Origin: Vitis vinifera
Lineage: Eukaryota > Streptophyta > Magnoliopsida > Vitales > Vitaceae
Assembly: GCF_030704535.1 (NCBI RefSeq)
Contig: NC_081819.1
Coordinates: 23,222,001 to 23,286,000, forward strand
Length of the DNA: 64,000 bases
Direction: 5' to 3'
Shown here: positions 34,301 through 47,520 of the stretch, piece after piece
How positions within the stretch are numbered: the first letter of the stretch is position 1
Layout: each line of letters opens with the position of its first letter
The notes under the pieces: model-generated
What the model saw: the letters and a program-made list of their open reading frames with translations, nothing else
What the model was told of the DNA's origin: nothing
Database searches by the model: none
Made by a program: the position numbers and the translations under genes

Positions 34301-35936
34301 AAAAGAAAGGGGGGTTGGATATTTGAAGGCTAATTAAGCTTAACAAGGCTTTATTGGAGAAATGACTTTGGCATTATGTGGAGGAGCAGGACAATTTGTG
34401 GAGGAGAGTCATTCAAAGGAGGTTGAAGGCAGTTGGATCTCAAAGGAAGGAAAGAGTTTGGGGTGTGCCTTTGGAAAGCAATCAGAAGGGATTGGGGTGA
34501 TTTTGAATCTTGCACAACCCTTATGATTAATGATAGTACTAGAACAAAATTTAGGTTTGGTATGTGGTATGGCAATCACCAGATTCACCACTTTAAGGAC
34601 TCTTTCCTATCTTTGCTTGGTATTACTTCAAATAGATAAGCTTGGGTAGCTGATTTTCAGGCGGAAACAGAGCATCAGGTCATTGGTCCCATCACTTTTT
34701 GAGAAATCTACTAGATAGGGAGATGGAGATGATTCAAGATTTTTTTTTGGGTTTATTGATTCCATAGTTTGAGGGTATAGGACAATCTTCATCATGAATT
34801 GCCTTTTTAAATTATTACCTATATTTATGAGGATACTGGTTCATTCACAGTGATGTATTTGTTCAGAAAAAGATAGATGAACTTAATGGGAAATTTGATT
34901 TCCATGGGATGTTGAAGTGCATTATGTTCTTAGAACCGCATGAAACTTATTAGATGAATAGACTTAAATAGATGTGGTTGTATTTCAAAAATGATGGATT
35001 AGTTTGAATATCTAGAATTTTTCCTTGTAGTTGATTCATAATATAGTTTTTACTTGCTTTTGTTTGGTTTTTGCAGCATATGAATGAGCAGAACATCTTA
35101 AATGCTGTTAGCATTGAGAAAGATGTGGATGGATTTCACCCATTGAACATCGGTCGGCTTGCCATGCGAGGCAGAGAGCCCTTGTTTGTCCCTTGTACGC
35201 CAAAAGGGTGCATAGAGTTATTGCATAGATGTAACATTGACATCAAAGGAAAGCAGGCTGTTGTGATTGGCCGAAGCAATATTGTTGGGATGCCAGCTGC
35301 TCTATTACTGCTAGTAAGTCTCCAAGTTTTTTGTGTTTTTGTTTCCGTTTTTATTTGGCCCCCCTCCCCCCCCACCCTTTTTTTTTTCTGTTGCTGCTAT
35401 ATGCCCTTTTTTCCTTATTAACATTGAACCTCTGTATGTTTTAATTTCGGTAGAGAGAAGATGCTACTGTGAGTATAGTCCATTCCAGAACCAAGAACCC
35501 CGAGGAGGTCACAAGCCAAGCAGATATCATCATCGCAGCTGTAGGACAACCAAACATGGTGAGGGGTAGCTGGATAAAGCCGGGTGCTGTAATCATTGAT
35601 GTTGGAATAAATCCGGTAGAGGTGAGCATATTTTTCCCCCTTGATTATAATACTTGTTTCAAGTGAAAGGAGGAATGACTTGGTTATATGCCAAATATCA
35701 AGCTTCCTTTTTCAGATCAAATTTCTTAGTTATTGAGTAGGTCTCTTGCATATGATTGTGTGTAGGACGCAACAAGTCCTCGGGGTTATAGGTTGGTTGG
35801 AGATGTTTGTTATGAGGAGGCCTGCAAGATAGCTTCTGCTGTTACTCCAGTTCCTGGTGGAGTCGGTCCAATGACTATAGCAATGCTCCTGTCCAATACT
35901 CTCAGCTCAGCAAAGAGGATGCACAACTTCCAGTGA
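31348..35936 (+). CDS. FOLD4: Plastid bifunctional FolD: methylene-THF dehydrogenase/cyclohydrolase
   Basis: Exons 31348-31534, 31632-31712, 33472-33797, 35077-35313, 35454-35621 and 35766-35936 join in frame to 389 residues. The first ~90 residues are Ser/Arg/Pro-rich and poor in acidic residues, like a chloroplast transit peptide. The catalytic domain follows, with the YVRNK motif holding Tyr145 and the catalytic Lys149, then the nucleotide-binding domain with [11 protein letters not shown], and the C-terminal [10 protein letters not shown] signature. The enzyme interconverts 5,10-methylene-THF and 10-formyl-THF in one-carbon metabolism. Intron 2 (31713-33471) is long but shows no recognisable element. 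Intron 3 (33798-35076) carries an old LINE relic. The gene starts 1.7 kb downstream of KEA on the same strand and converges with the threonine aspartase gene. Confidence 0.95.
34150..34900 (+). mobile_element. Old LINE fragment in FolD intron 3
   Basis: Conceptual translation gives scattered pieces of the LINE region after the reverse transcriptase, such as KRKGGL then LNKALLEK, the equivalent of [10 protein letters not shown] and MNKALLGKW near 26330-26390. It has many stops and frameshifts and no visible poly-A or target duplication. Much older than the KEA intron LINEs. Confidence 0.65.
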
Positions 35937-36940
35937 CAAAGCTGCAGTTCCTTGGGGATAATTTATTTAATTTAAACAGAGTACCCCAGCCTAATGCTTT
36001 TATTTTGTTCAAGCCAAACTGTTTCTCAGGATGCATTCCAACCTGGATCTTGTTCCTTGCTAATAATCAAGAAAAACAAATTTCTAGATCAGCCTGTTTT
36101 TTCATCTGCAAGATCTGCACTTTGGGGTGGTTTTTCCTTTGGTAAACCTGGGAGTTGTGTGAATTGGAGCTTGGTGATTAGGGACCCTTAAAGTAGGGCC
36201 AACTAGGAGAGTCCTCTTTTCTTGAACAACCCCAAAAGTATTGCTACTGCTCCCAGTTTTTTATTTTCATTTTTTGTTTTTTGTCTTGGAGTTGAGGGTT
36301 GGACCTCCGGAGGTATCTTAGAAATTGTTCAAGGGAGAGCTTGATATTTTTCTCTGATTCTGATTTTATTCCAAAATGAGAGACCTGGAATACCTAATAA
36401 CAATTCACATCACATGATAGTGTAAGGCCAAAGGCATCCTTCATCTATCAAGGGATTACACTATATCACTTGGGAGATTGCAAAGCCACTTCTGAGGATT
36501 TTCTTGTCCTACATCAAACAATCTTAAATCTTATTTTGTTTGTGGCAGAGTCAAAACCTTGCCATGCGTGTGAGGTTTATTTAAGGAAAAGAAAAGAAAG
36601 TGCAGAAAATAGGAGGAAAGAAAAAAATATAAAATAGATTTAAAATTAATAAATTATTTTACATATAACCTTTTTCAAATTTTCATTCATTTTTATTTAT
36701 GTATATAAAAATTAAATAATTTTAAAACATATAGAATTATAACTAATTTTGATTATGTTTAATTTTCTTAAATTTTATACGGTAAACAAAATAAGAAACA
36801 TAGCATCAGGTGGTTACGGCCGAATAGAGGCAGTGCCACAAAATAAATAACCTCTTTTGTCACCAACATAAGATTATCAATGTACAGGTTTTCTTTTAAA
36901 CTTGAATGCTAATCCAAATTTATTCAAGATGGGATTCCCA
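35937..36940. other. Shared 3' flank of FolD and threonine aspartase, with MITE-like repeat copy C
   Basis: Convergent intergenic region of about 1 kb holding both 3' UTRs. At about 36590-36800 lies a third copy of the AT-rich repeat seen at 4970 and 23010 (blocks taataaattatttt, aaaattaaataattttaaaac, taactaattttgatta). No coding exon. Confidence 0.55.
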
Positions 36941-39900
36941 TTATAACGATTTCCCAGCAGAGACATCAATTCGTGCTTCAAAATGATCCATTCCAGTCCT
37001 GCTTTGCTGCTTTGTACTCCTCAGAATTGAAACCTGAAAGAAATTGCAACATATAAATAGAATGCGTGCCACATTTTCAAGAACCAACAGAAGCATGTGA
37101 GCACAATGCTTGGAAGCTATTAAACAAAAAAACAAATCCGGAGGACCTGGTGAGTATCTAACTTGACTCAGCTCAAAATGTTCTATTCAAATTTCTTGGG
37201 TTAAGCTCAATCAATTTTAGATATACTTGAAGTCCTATGCTGGGTTTTTCAGGTGAATTCCCCCTCAACCTGATCTCAACTCTCTGTATTGATGGGAAAT
37301 TCATCGGGGGCCAGTTCAGCAGGAGAGAACCTACCATTGATCATGGCCACGACTGAGTTCAATAATCTCTATGATTCTGTGTTCAAAAGTTCATGGGTAT
37401 AATTTGTGTAATGCTTCAGTTGCTTGTTATATTGTATGTTTGAAAATAATGTTCATGTAGTTCTTGTTGGGACAAGGATAGCTGGTCCCAATTCAGGTAC
37501 TGTCTGACATAATTATTCCACTGGGTGTTAATATGATATGTGCATTCAATTGAAGAAGAAATGACACTCGGAACTAGGATCTAAATCAAACTAGGGAGAT
37601 TAAAAATAGGGATCTAAGGTTTGGCCTTGAGGTGAATGTGGTTGTTCCATTAGAAATTAAATTGCATAAAATGAACAACGATTGTGATACCTTGGGCCGT
37701 TCCATAGAGCTTCCAAAATAACCTATTCCAAAAGATAAGGAAGAGTATGAAGCTGCAATCTCTATAGCTTTCAGCTTTGGTGAATTCTGGGGGGCCTACA
37801 GCAATCAATACAGAAACAAATGACAAAAGAACACAAAGAATATATTTGGAAAAACTAAGAGAGAGCATCTGGTTGGTAGCTCACTGTTATTGGAGCATCA
37901 GCTTGCACAAGTAGAATTCCAGCACTTTTATCAGTACCATGTTGACTGCTGTTTTGAACAACGGAGCGTAAAACTTTGGTGCATGCAGAGGCAGGGCCTG
38001 CCTGAGAACTGTGTGAGGAAGATAACCATGTCATGATCACCAACTGGGGTTATAGATGGCTAAAGATTTACAGCTTTAACACATATCTTGACTAAACAAA
38101 ATAATAAAAGTAACTAAAACAAAGCAACACGTCAAAATCAGCAAATATTCTTCTCTTTATTCTTCCTTTTTCCCCTCAATTTTTCAGAATGCAGACACAA
38201 GCTGCTATTCTGAATCTTATAACTATAATCATGTCAATTTATAGTATTGAAATAATTCACTTCTACACTAGTCACATTAAGTGAACCTGTAAAGACACGG
38301 ATTAGATCAGATGTGGCTCTTCAGGTTTACCATGGGAGAAACTTCTCTGGCATTTAAGACAGTTTCTTGACTTCAACTTGTAAGTCCTAACCTAAAGCTA
38401 TTCAGCTTTAACAAAAAAGTTTCCCCTACATAAAATTTGATATAGAGAAGAGTACTGGATAAAATATAAGAATAAGATCCCAACAAAATGTGCAGTAGTA
38501 GAGGGCCTAGAGGCATAAGAAGCTAATATAAATCACTCCCCTAATCGTCTCTTCTGAGTCCAATCTCAAAAATAAGATACCATACTTATGGTTTCTTCTA
38601 ATAGTCTTTACAATCCTCAAAAACCACCCATTTCTTTGCTTCAAATTTTCCCGAGAATTCAAGGCAGAACTGTTTTGCAGAATCTAAGATCCTCCTTGCT
38701 CCAAGCTTAAAACTTCAAGACTCTTATAGATTTGAAAAAGAAAATGGAGAATTCCAAATTACCCATGTTTGGTAAACTAGAATTCCATAACACGAACCAT
38801 GTTATTGGAGGTAAAACTTATAACTTGATAATGAAGCTTTTTCCATATCAAGAAAACAACATATTTCTGATAAAGGTTAACCAAAAGCTGACCATACAGT
38901 GATGATGAGACACAGCACTCCCGAGCTGCAAATCCTCTCATTAAACTTTCTCCTGCACCAGTAGCACAACAGCCAACTATAAATGGAGCCCCAAAGGGAC
39001 CTTTGGAAGATGCCCAACAACCTGAACCATACATTGCTGCCAGTCCCACACGACCACTAACCTGTTAGAAACAGTGAAAGGTAAAAAACCAAAAAAAAAA
39101 AAAGGCTAAAGCAGTTGTAGCTAAATTACTGGAAGCCAATTTATTTATATCAAAATGTCAGGTTCAAAGTGCATAAGCTCTCATTTCTGGCAAACAGTGA
39201 AAGAATACTTTTCAAGTCAATCAAAATTGCAAATTAAAAAAAAAAAAACCATTTAAGAATGAAGGTGAAACTTAAATGCTTATTATTAATACTAAGACCC
39301 AAAAAAGAAAGCATCAAGAGATTAACATTCTAGGTTTTCCAGGTGATCTCAAATCTGAGGGTTACGCAAGAAAAACATCTGAACACTCACAAGCACAATC
39401 CTAAGGCTTATACCATAAAGAGTTGCAAGTAGGGGAAACATGTAACACCCTCATGTGAGATGCCATCTACTTTACCAAATCACTGGTGTCTTCTTAAAAT
39501 GACAAGTGTTAACATTTATTTTTTTTGCTCTTATTCAAAGTGATTATAAGAAACATTCATCACCTTCAGTGCAATGCCACCACTTGAGGCCCCAGATGCT
39601 ATGTGTCCTTCAGTGTCGACACAAATAACCCCAACAGTGTCCATAATATAGTCATCCTCCAATGCACTCAGCACCGATGACTGGCCACCTTCATTTCCGT
39701 TTGAAGAATCACTAGGTTGAGCATCCAATTCTAAAACACAAATACATCCAATATTAATTGCATGAGCGCGCAAATGAATGGAGGGATCAGTTTCATCACC
39801 TAGGGAAGTTAGATTTATGGATCACTTCACATGAAGATAATGATTGATGATCTACGTATAACAGTGATGGAATACCTGATAACACAGCAGTCTCCTGAGG

Positions 39901-42900
39901 ACTACAAAAGGGTTCCACAGAAGAAATTTTCTTCTTAGCCATGGCATCATCAAGCATTGCTTTATATTTTTGCCATTGTAGTCTTGCCTTTTCCGTCACC
40001 AGCCACTGTTTCCAAATATGAACATGTATGATTAACCCATCCCAGAATATCAGAAAGAATCTATGGCGAAGAGATTTGTCATCTTGGAATTCTAAAATTG
40101 TTAAATTCAACAAAAGAATAATGATTTATATTAAATGGAAATTTCAGTAAGTCTTAACCTCATCAGCCTCTTTAATAGTTGCTGGTAGATCAATACCCTT
40201 GGACTTTGCCCATATGCGAGCACCTTCACCAACTAAGAAGCTGGGAAACAAAAAAGATGCTCCATGTGTAAATTAAAATGAAAAAGAGGGAAAAAAAACA
40301 GGGGAGACAAAGGAGTCTTTGGTCCCCATTCAATAACATAACTAGTTTTTCTTCAGATGTTAAAAGACTAAGCAAATTAATGCATCAGAATTTTGAAATA
40401 AACTACTCTCACACCAAAATAAGATCAAGTGCAGCAAATTAAAAATAGAACTGATGACATCATCTATGATATCCCTAAATAGGTCTAACCAACAGAAATA
40501 GAAGGGACTTCTGATGCAATGTTGATGCTAGTACAAATTCCAAAGAATTTACCAAACTTTGAGATGGTCCTCCCAGGTGATTGGGAACTGACATGAATGC
40601 TGTAGTGGTCCAAGAGTGAAAGGAAAAATAGAAACCAATACTTCTATGATAATATGCATGCAAAAATATAACATCCGAAAAGTAATCAAACCCACCTAAA
40701 CAACATATCAGTCACGAGTATCCTGACATTGGAACTTCAGTAAGTTCTACTTGAAATAGCTCAACATGTGCAATGAATGCATAAGACATGCACAAACATT
40801 TTGTTTGTGGCCCTATAAAGTTCAAGATGCTAACATATAGTTTTTTCATCATACTATGATTGGCCTCTTTCATATCAAAAGGGCATTTTATTTGAATTTT
40901 AAATATAGAGCAACACTACATAACTTATCCAATGAATGCCATCTTTGTCCTATGGTTTTGATTTGCTTGAGGTGGGTTTTGTTGAAAGCACTCAGCATGC
41001 TTAAGGGACCAGATATAAAGTCATGTCTTACCTACGATTCTCAAAGGACAATGTTGGGAACAAATAATTCAAAGCCATAAAATCACAGCTTATATACACA
41101 AGAAATACAAGAAAAAATCTCAATCAAATAAAACAAAGATACTGTGGCAATGTTTCAAGTAAAAAAGGTACTCCTGTCCAATAGATTTAAGAGGCAAGCA
41201 TGGCAGAGAGTAATCATTACATGGGAGGTACTCGACCAAGCAGGGAGGATCCCAACATCTGTTCCTTGGCCAATAAAGTAGCAATTTGGATGGCATTGCG
41301 AACACCTGGTCTACAACTAATGAAATGGTTTAGTTAGTAACTTCAGGGAAAATGTAAAACATAAATTTATAAAATGAAAAAAAAAGTGCTAAAATATTTA
41401 TATAACAGAAAGAACCAACATAAATGATAGTCGATGATGCAAAAGCAAAAGCCTTTAAGCAACCCAGCAAGAAAATGATTTCCTCATGATAAACTATGTA
41501 CATTATGCCTTGGGAATACCTGGCACAGCTCCAACAGACCCAAATGCTCCAGAATCACCATCCATGATACTGGCATCGCATTCTACATGACCATCTTCGG
41601 ACAAATTAGAGCCTCGGCCAGCGTTTGTGCTTGGGTCATCCTTAAATAAAACATTTTAATGATCACACAAAAGAAAAAACAAAGTCAAAAGAGGAGACAC
41701 AAAAGCACTGAAGTGAGCATCAAGTGAATGGAGAGAACCTTGACAATCACTGGATTCCAACAGATACTATAATTTCAATGGCAACTGGAACATCTCATCC
41801 TATTGGTATCTGAGATCAGGAAAACAGGTTGATGGTCAAGAGGTAACATGTTTTTCTGGTTTACCTCCTTTTTACCTTCACAAGAGTTCGTTCAATTCAT
41901 CAGTTCTAAAGCTTGTATGAATTTAACCTAATTCAAATTTGTTTGAGCTTCCAAAAAGGTTATTCAACTTACATTGCAAACAAAGTTCATCTTGAACCTA
42001 GTTTAAACCATGGGCATTTATATTTAGAATCAGTTTTTCAAATATTATAACAAATTGATTCTACTCCCAAAGAAAGGAGTTTAAGCCCTAGAATATAGAT
42101 ACAGGGAGGAAGGCGGGGAGAGAGAGCAGGAGAGAGATACCTCCAATATTTGAATTGCTGCTGAAACAGCATCTATACATCCACCAGAGCCCTAAATTAA
42201 ACCAAACAAAACACATGAATTAAAGGGTATATTCATCCATAAACTCACGGTATAACAGCATGACCAAATTTAATGAACCTTTTTTTCCCCTTTTTCTGAT
42301 AGGCAAAAAGTGTATACATATTAATAGCTGTCTAAGCAAATGGTGCAACAACAAAGTACACATGGTGTAAACATATGGCACCAAACAGGCAAGCTAGTAG
42401 AAGAGAGATGACCAAATTTAATGAACTTCTCAAATCCAAAACTTTTCTCTTTTCAAGTTATATAGCATAGAATCTATCTTTTCAAAGCTTCAAGAGACAT
42501 GGTTACAAGGAAATTATGAGAACGGTTTTGTTTGGAGGGGCTCCAGGGATGGTAATTCTCAATTAAATCTTTTATTCGTTTTTTGGAGCCGATGAATGAT
42601 GTTACCTTTCTTGCAAAAGGTTTGGGGTTTGTTGACGCCCCTAAAAGAGAATTTCTTTGCTTGAGAAGAGGTTTGGGGTAAAATTCTTACTTTGGACCAG
42701 TTTATAATATATCATAAGAGCCTGAAATAGGACACACCGGAATACACATGGTATATACAAATACTGCAAAACAGGCAAGCAAAAAGGGAAAAAGAAAACA
42801 ACGGGCCTATAGGATTTGCCTAGCTAAGGAATGATAGTGTTTGAGGATAACTGCAAAAGTGAGTTTTTTCTATACAGGAGACAACTTGTGAGAAGATTTT

Positions 42901-43425
42901 GATGCTGGATCAATTGAGAAGACGAGGAAGCCTTTTAACCAGCTGGTGTTTCTTGTGTAAAGGAAATGAGAAATCTGTCAACCATATCCTTCTTCAGTTG
43001 GAGAGGTATTATAGGGGTAGCATGGAGTATTATGGGGAAGAAAGAAGTAAAACATGGAGAAATGACCCTTCTATGTTTGTTTTGGACAATTTAGCACAAG
43101 TGAAGCCAAAGGACCTTTGATAAGTTAAAGCGACCGGTTTAATCTTTCCAAGACATCTTTATTCATTCTCCGTTTCAGTGGTCTAGCGGTTGTTTGGGTG
43201 TTGATTGCTTCCCTTTATTTAACTTCATCATTTGTATATGTGCCCTTTTGCTTTGATCAAGAAGGTCTCTCAATGCGGGAACTTTGTCCATGTTAAATTT
43301 CATTGACGTACTTGTTGATAGGGGGTGCCATTTCCTTTTGCCTTTGCACCCCCCTTAGTACACGTCCTGTCTACATGGGTGTTGCCCTTTCGTTAGGGGC
43401 TTATTAATAAATTTATCGTTCCCTA

Positions 43426-43464
<39 letters not shown>

Positions 43465-43834
43465 ACAATTCGCTTCTTTTCTATCTCTTTCCTCAGTTTT
43501 CTCCCAATCCAAACAGAAACAATGCAGATTGGTTACTAAGAAAATGTAGGAAAAGAAAACAAATACCTCCACTAAACAGTTAAGTATGAGTTTTCACTTT
43601 CCATGTAAGCTTCGAAGCTTAAATTCGATTAAATTTCCACAACTTTCTCGGCAATTAAACATAGGATAAACGATAAAAAAAAGGGGGAGATTGAAAGAAG
43701 ACCTTGCGAAGAATAGAAGCAGCAGCGAGGCAAGCGCGCTTCATCGCAGACCTGAGAGATTTCTCGTTGGAAGGCGCATGATATCCAGCGCCCACGTGAA
43801 CTGCCACGAAGAATCTAGGGTTTTGCTCAGCCAT
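36941..43834 (-). CDS. Threonine aspartase (taspase-1-like, Ntn-hydrolase family), 11 exons
   Basis: Minus-strand exons: 43834-43703, 42191-42141, 41640-41520, 41305-41221, 40240-40159, 40005-39876, 39799-39564, 39061-38898, 38008-37885, 37795-37691 and 37033-36941. They join to 440 residues. The predicted nucleophile is Thr255 in the DTVGV motif, which on self-cleavage would become the new N-terminus of the beta chain; this matches the DTVGA-type site of human taspase-1. Further family signatures: HVGAGYHAP near residue 13, [11 protein letters not shown], and the C-terminal GIDHFEAR-like segment. Family members are L-asparaginase-fold hydrolases; human taspase-1 is an endoprotease cutting after Asp. 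The plant substrate is not known to me. Exon 8 ends at an internal GT rather than the next one 5 bp on, because only this keeps the [12 protein letters not shown] join. Intron 1 contains LINE debris and a GA repeat. A Copia LTR starts 130 bp upstream of the start codon. Confidence 0.92.
42290..43430 (+). mobile_element. LINE debris in intron 1 of the threonine aspartase gene (antisense)
   Basis: Plus-strand sequence shows pieces of LINE ORF2 C-terminal domain: LTLDQ near 42690 and a better-preserved block at 42890-42990, [18 protein letters not shown] followed by a His-Ile-Leu-Leu-Gln relic of the zinc-binding motif. Orientation is opposite to the gene. The 3' end near 43426 (ttccctataaaa) resembles other LINE tails here, and the A-run seems replaced by a GA microsatellite. 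Segments near 42300 and 42760 sharing aaacaggcaagc suggest a second, inverted fragment. Confidence 0.65.
43429..43461. repeat. (GA)n microsatellite
   Basis: About 15 uninterrupted GA units directly after ctataaaa, at the probable 3' end of a LINE fragment in intron 1 of the threonine aspartase gene. Confidence 0.95.
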
Positions 43835-43963
43835 TGATGCCTTCTACAGAGAGAGAGAAACTGTAAGTTTGTAACTCAGGGCAAAACTCAAGGCTCTGGT
43901 TTAGGTTTGGGTTAATGGGCGGGTTTAGACTCTGTTTGGATTTCTTGAAGAAAAATAACTTTT

Positions 43964-44293
43964 TGTTATTACTGAAGTAACGAACCCACCACATTAATTA
44001 TAATAGATATTAATTAAGTATTATTTATGACTTCCATTAATATTTCATTAATGGGAATATTAATGAAAGCTATCTGAAAAACCTATAAAAGAGTTTCTCA
44101 TCCCCTGTGATCTGTATTCCTGAGCAAGAAAGAAATTTCTTACTTTATCTTATTTTCTCTGTTTTTTGTTATCTCAATTTTCTCAACTCTTTTTTATTTA
44201 TTTTTATTTCTTCTTTTATATTATATATCAAAGTAAGATATATTTCATCTATACTACTTTGATTTGTATTGTATTTATCCTTATTTTATAACA
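43964..44293 (+). repeat. 5' LTR of the Copia element
   Basis: 330 bp, beginning TGTTATTACTG and ending TTTTATAACA, with short inverted ends TGTTA/TAACA. The block tatcaaagtaagatatatttc (44226 onward) and its surroundings recur at 48352 onward in the truncated 3' LTR, which differs at a handful of positions over about 115 bp. Confidence 0.8.
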
Positions 44294-47200
44294 TGTTATC
44301 AACACGAATTGTTCTGAAGGTAATTCTTGTATCTTAAACTTGAAGTAATTAATACAGAATAAAATTTTACATATTTATATTATTATTGATTTGTTTTGTT
44401 ACATATTTTTAAAAGTTATAAACAAATTATTTGATTATATTTATAATCAAAGTTATACCAATATTATCAAGTTATTATAATTGATTTTAATAATATTGTT
44501 TTGTCATATATCTGAAGTTATTTGACAGTATTGAATATCACAAAACTCGAATTTGTGACATTTGACATTTTGGGAAAGAACTATCTATTTGGATCCTTGA
44601 TGTTGAAACACATCTTAATGCAATGAACCTTGGAGCTACGATCAAAGAAGGAAATCAAGCATCCTTGCAGGATCGCGCAAAAACATTGATTTTCCTTCGT
44701 CATCACCTCCATGAAGGTTTAAAAAATGAGTATCTTATGGTAAATGACCCTTTTACTATATGGAGTAATTTGAAGGAAAAATATGACCACAAAAAAACTG
44801 TGATTCTCCCAAAAGCTCGATATGATTGGATGCACCTAAGGTTGCAAGATTTTAAAATTGTTAGTGAAACAACTCAGCACTTTTCAAAATCATCTCTCAA
44901 TTAAAGTTGTGTGGAGAAAAAAATCACAGAAGAAAACATGTTAGAGAAAACTTTTACTACGTTGCATGCCTCGGATGTGCTCCTGTAGCAACAATATCGA
45001 GAGCGTAGATTTACAAAATATTCTGAATTAATATCAAGTCTTCTTGTTGCTGAACAAAATAATGAGCTTTTGATGAGAAATCACTAGTCTCGTTCAACTG
45101 GATTTGAACCATTCCCTGAAGTGAATGCAATATCATCCCAAACTCGTGGACGTGGATGAGGATGAGGACGTGGTCGTGGAAGAAATCCCTAATACCATGG
45201 TTCTTATAGTAATAATTCTCAGAAATGAAAGCCTCGTTGCACCATCAGAAGTGGAACAATACCGAGACAAAACAAGAAAATGGGAAGCGTTTACAAGATA
45301 AACCTCCTAAGAACCATGAGAATAATTGTTATAGATGTGGTATGAAGAGGCATTGGTCGCGTACCTATCGTACACCCAAACATTTGGTCGACCTGTACCA
45401 AGCATCAATAAAAACAAAAGGAAAAGAGATAGAGATGAACTTTACCAATGGTGATGGATTGGACCTAACCTATTATGACATTGATTTCTTTGGAGGTCCC
45501 AATGAAAAAAATAGACCATTTGATAAATGATGAGAAAATTAACATTGATTGATGTTACTTTATATATGAAATAATATATTATTATGTCTTATATTTACAT
45601 ATGATTTTCTTTTGTTATTTACATTATGCCTTGTTTTTTTTAGTTATATCTGAAATCCATGTGTTATTTTATCTTAAGATGAATGAGAATGATGTATGTC
45701 TCGTAGACTGTGCGTCCATGCACACAATTCTTCGAGATAGAAGATATTTCCTCGAATTGACATTAACAAAAGCTAATGTAAGTACCATATCTGGTACTAC
45801 AAACTTAGTTGAAGGTTGGAAGAGCAAACATAATGTTGTCAAATGGAACTAGATTCCATGTAAATGACGCTTTATATTCTAGCAAATCTAGAAGAAATTT
45901 GCTCAGTTTTAAAGATATCTATAGAAATGGATATTATATTAAAACTATGAATGAAGATAATGTAAAATATCTTTACATTACTTCCATTATATCTGGCCAG
46001 AAGCTTATAATGGAAAAACTCTCGGCTTTCTCCTCTGGGTTGTATCATACAACTATAAAGCCTATTGAATCATATGTTGTTGTGAACCAGAAGTTCAACG
46101 AACCAAAAGTTTTTGTCATTTGACATGACATGGTAGGTTACCCAGGGTCTTCAATGATGTGTCGAATAATCGAACACTCACATGGTCATCCACTAAAGAA
46201 CCAGAAGATTCTTTTGCCCAATGAATATTCATGTGCTGCCTGCTCACAAGGTAAATTGATAGTCAGCCATCTTTTACTAAAGTCATATCCGAGTCACCAG
46301 TCTTTTTAGAAAGAATACATGAAGACATATGTAGGCCTATTCATCCACCATGTGGACCATTCCGTTATTTTATGATCTTAATAGATGCTTCTACTAGGTG
46401 GTCACATGTTTGTCTCCTTTCTACACGTAACGTTACCTTTGCTAGACTCCTGGCATAAATAATCATATTTCGAGCACAATTTCCAGATTATCCAATTAAG
46501 ACAATACGTCTTGATAATGATGGCGAATTTACTTCTCAAACATTCATTGACTATTGCATGTCAGTAGGGATATATATTGAGCATCATGTTGCTCATACTC
46601 ATACCCAAAATGGTTTAGCAAAATCCTTCATCAAACGTTTCCAATTAATAGCTCGACCATTACTAATGAAAACCAAATTACCTATTTCCGCTTGGGGACA
46701 TGCTATTATGCATGCTGCAACTTTAGTCCGTATTCAACCTACAACTTACCATGAATACTCCTCTTTACAACTTGTGCTTGGAAAACAACCAAATATCTCT
46801 TACTTACGAATCTTTGGTTGTGCAGTATATGTACCAATTGCACCTACACAACGCACTAAAATGGGTCTCCAACGAAGACTTGGGATTTATGTAGGTTTTG
46901 ATTATCCATCTACCATAAGATATCTTGAACCTTTGACATGTGATGTTTTTACACCCCGCTTTACGGATTGTCATTTTAATGAGAGTGTTTTCTCGTCATT
47001 AGGGGGAGAAAAGTCAATTCCTGAAGAACGACGAGAAATTAGTTGGAAGGCATCTACTATGACCCATCTTGATTCTCGTACAAATCAATGTAAACTAGAA
47101 GTTCAAAGGATCATTCATTTGCAAAATCTTGCAAATCAATTACCAGATACATTCATTGATACAAAGAAAGTGACAAAGTCACATATTCCGACTGCAAATA

Positions 47201-47410
47201 CTCCAGCACAGATTGATGTTCCTGTAGGACAATTAACAAATGAATCTAAGATACACCTGAAGCGTAGTAGACCTATTGGCTCAAAAGATGTAACCCCTCG
47301 GAAGAGGAGAACCTAAGAAAAACTTGGCACTCTAGAAGAGACCATCAAAATGACTGACCAGTTTCAAATTGATAAATCTATAGCCCTAGAAGATGCACAA
47401 ATAATGTAGA

Positions 47411-47520
47411 AAGCCCCTGAAGAGGCACATATTGAATAAGAAGCCCTTGAAGAGGCACATATTGAACGAGAAGGCCTTGAAGAGGCACATATTGAACAAG
47501 AAGCCCCTGAAGAGGCACAT
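47411..47520 (+). repeat. 30-bp tandem repeat, four copies, inside the Copia polyprotein
   Basis: Four near-identical 30-bp units start at 47411, 47441, 47471 and 47501. Each codes for a 10-residue acidic unit like EAPEEAHIEQ, between integrase and reverse transcriptase. One unit contains a stop (TAA near 47435). Confidence 0.9.

Noticed and set aside
38893-38897. Alternative exon 8 donor of threonine aspartase 5 bp downstream (TATG|gtcagc)
   Set aside because: It would put the next exon out of the conserved frame; the upstream donor CACT|gtatgg restores [12 protein letters not shown] as in the family.
43429-43461. GA repeat as a GAGA-type promoter element of the threonine aspartase gene
   Set aside because: It lies within intron 1, at the end of a LINE fragment, and is a pure dinucleotide run; a simple microsatellite is the better reading.
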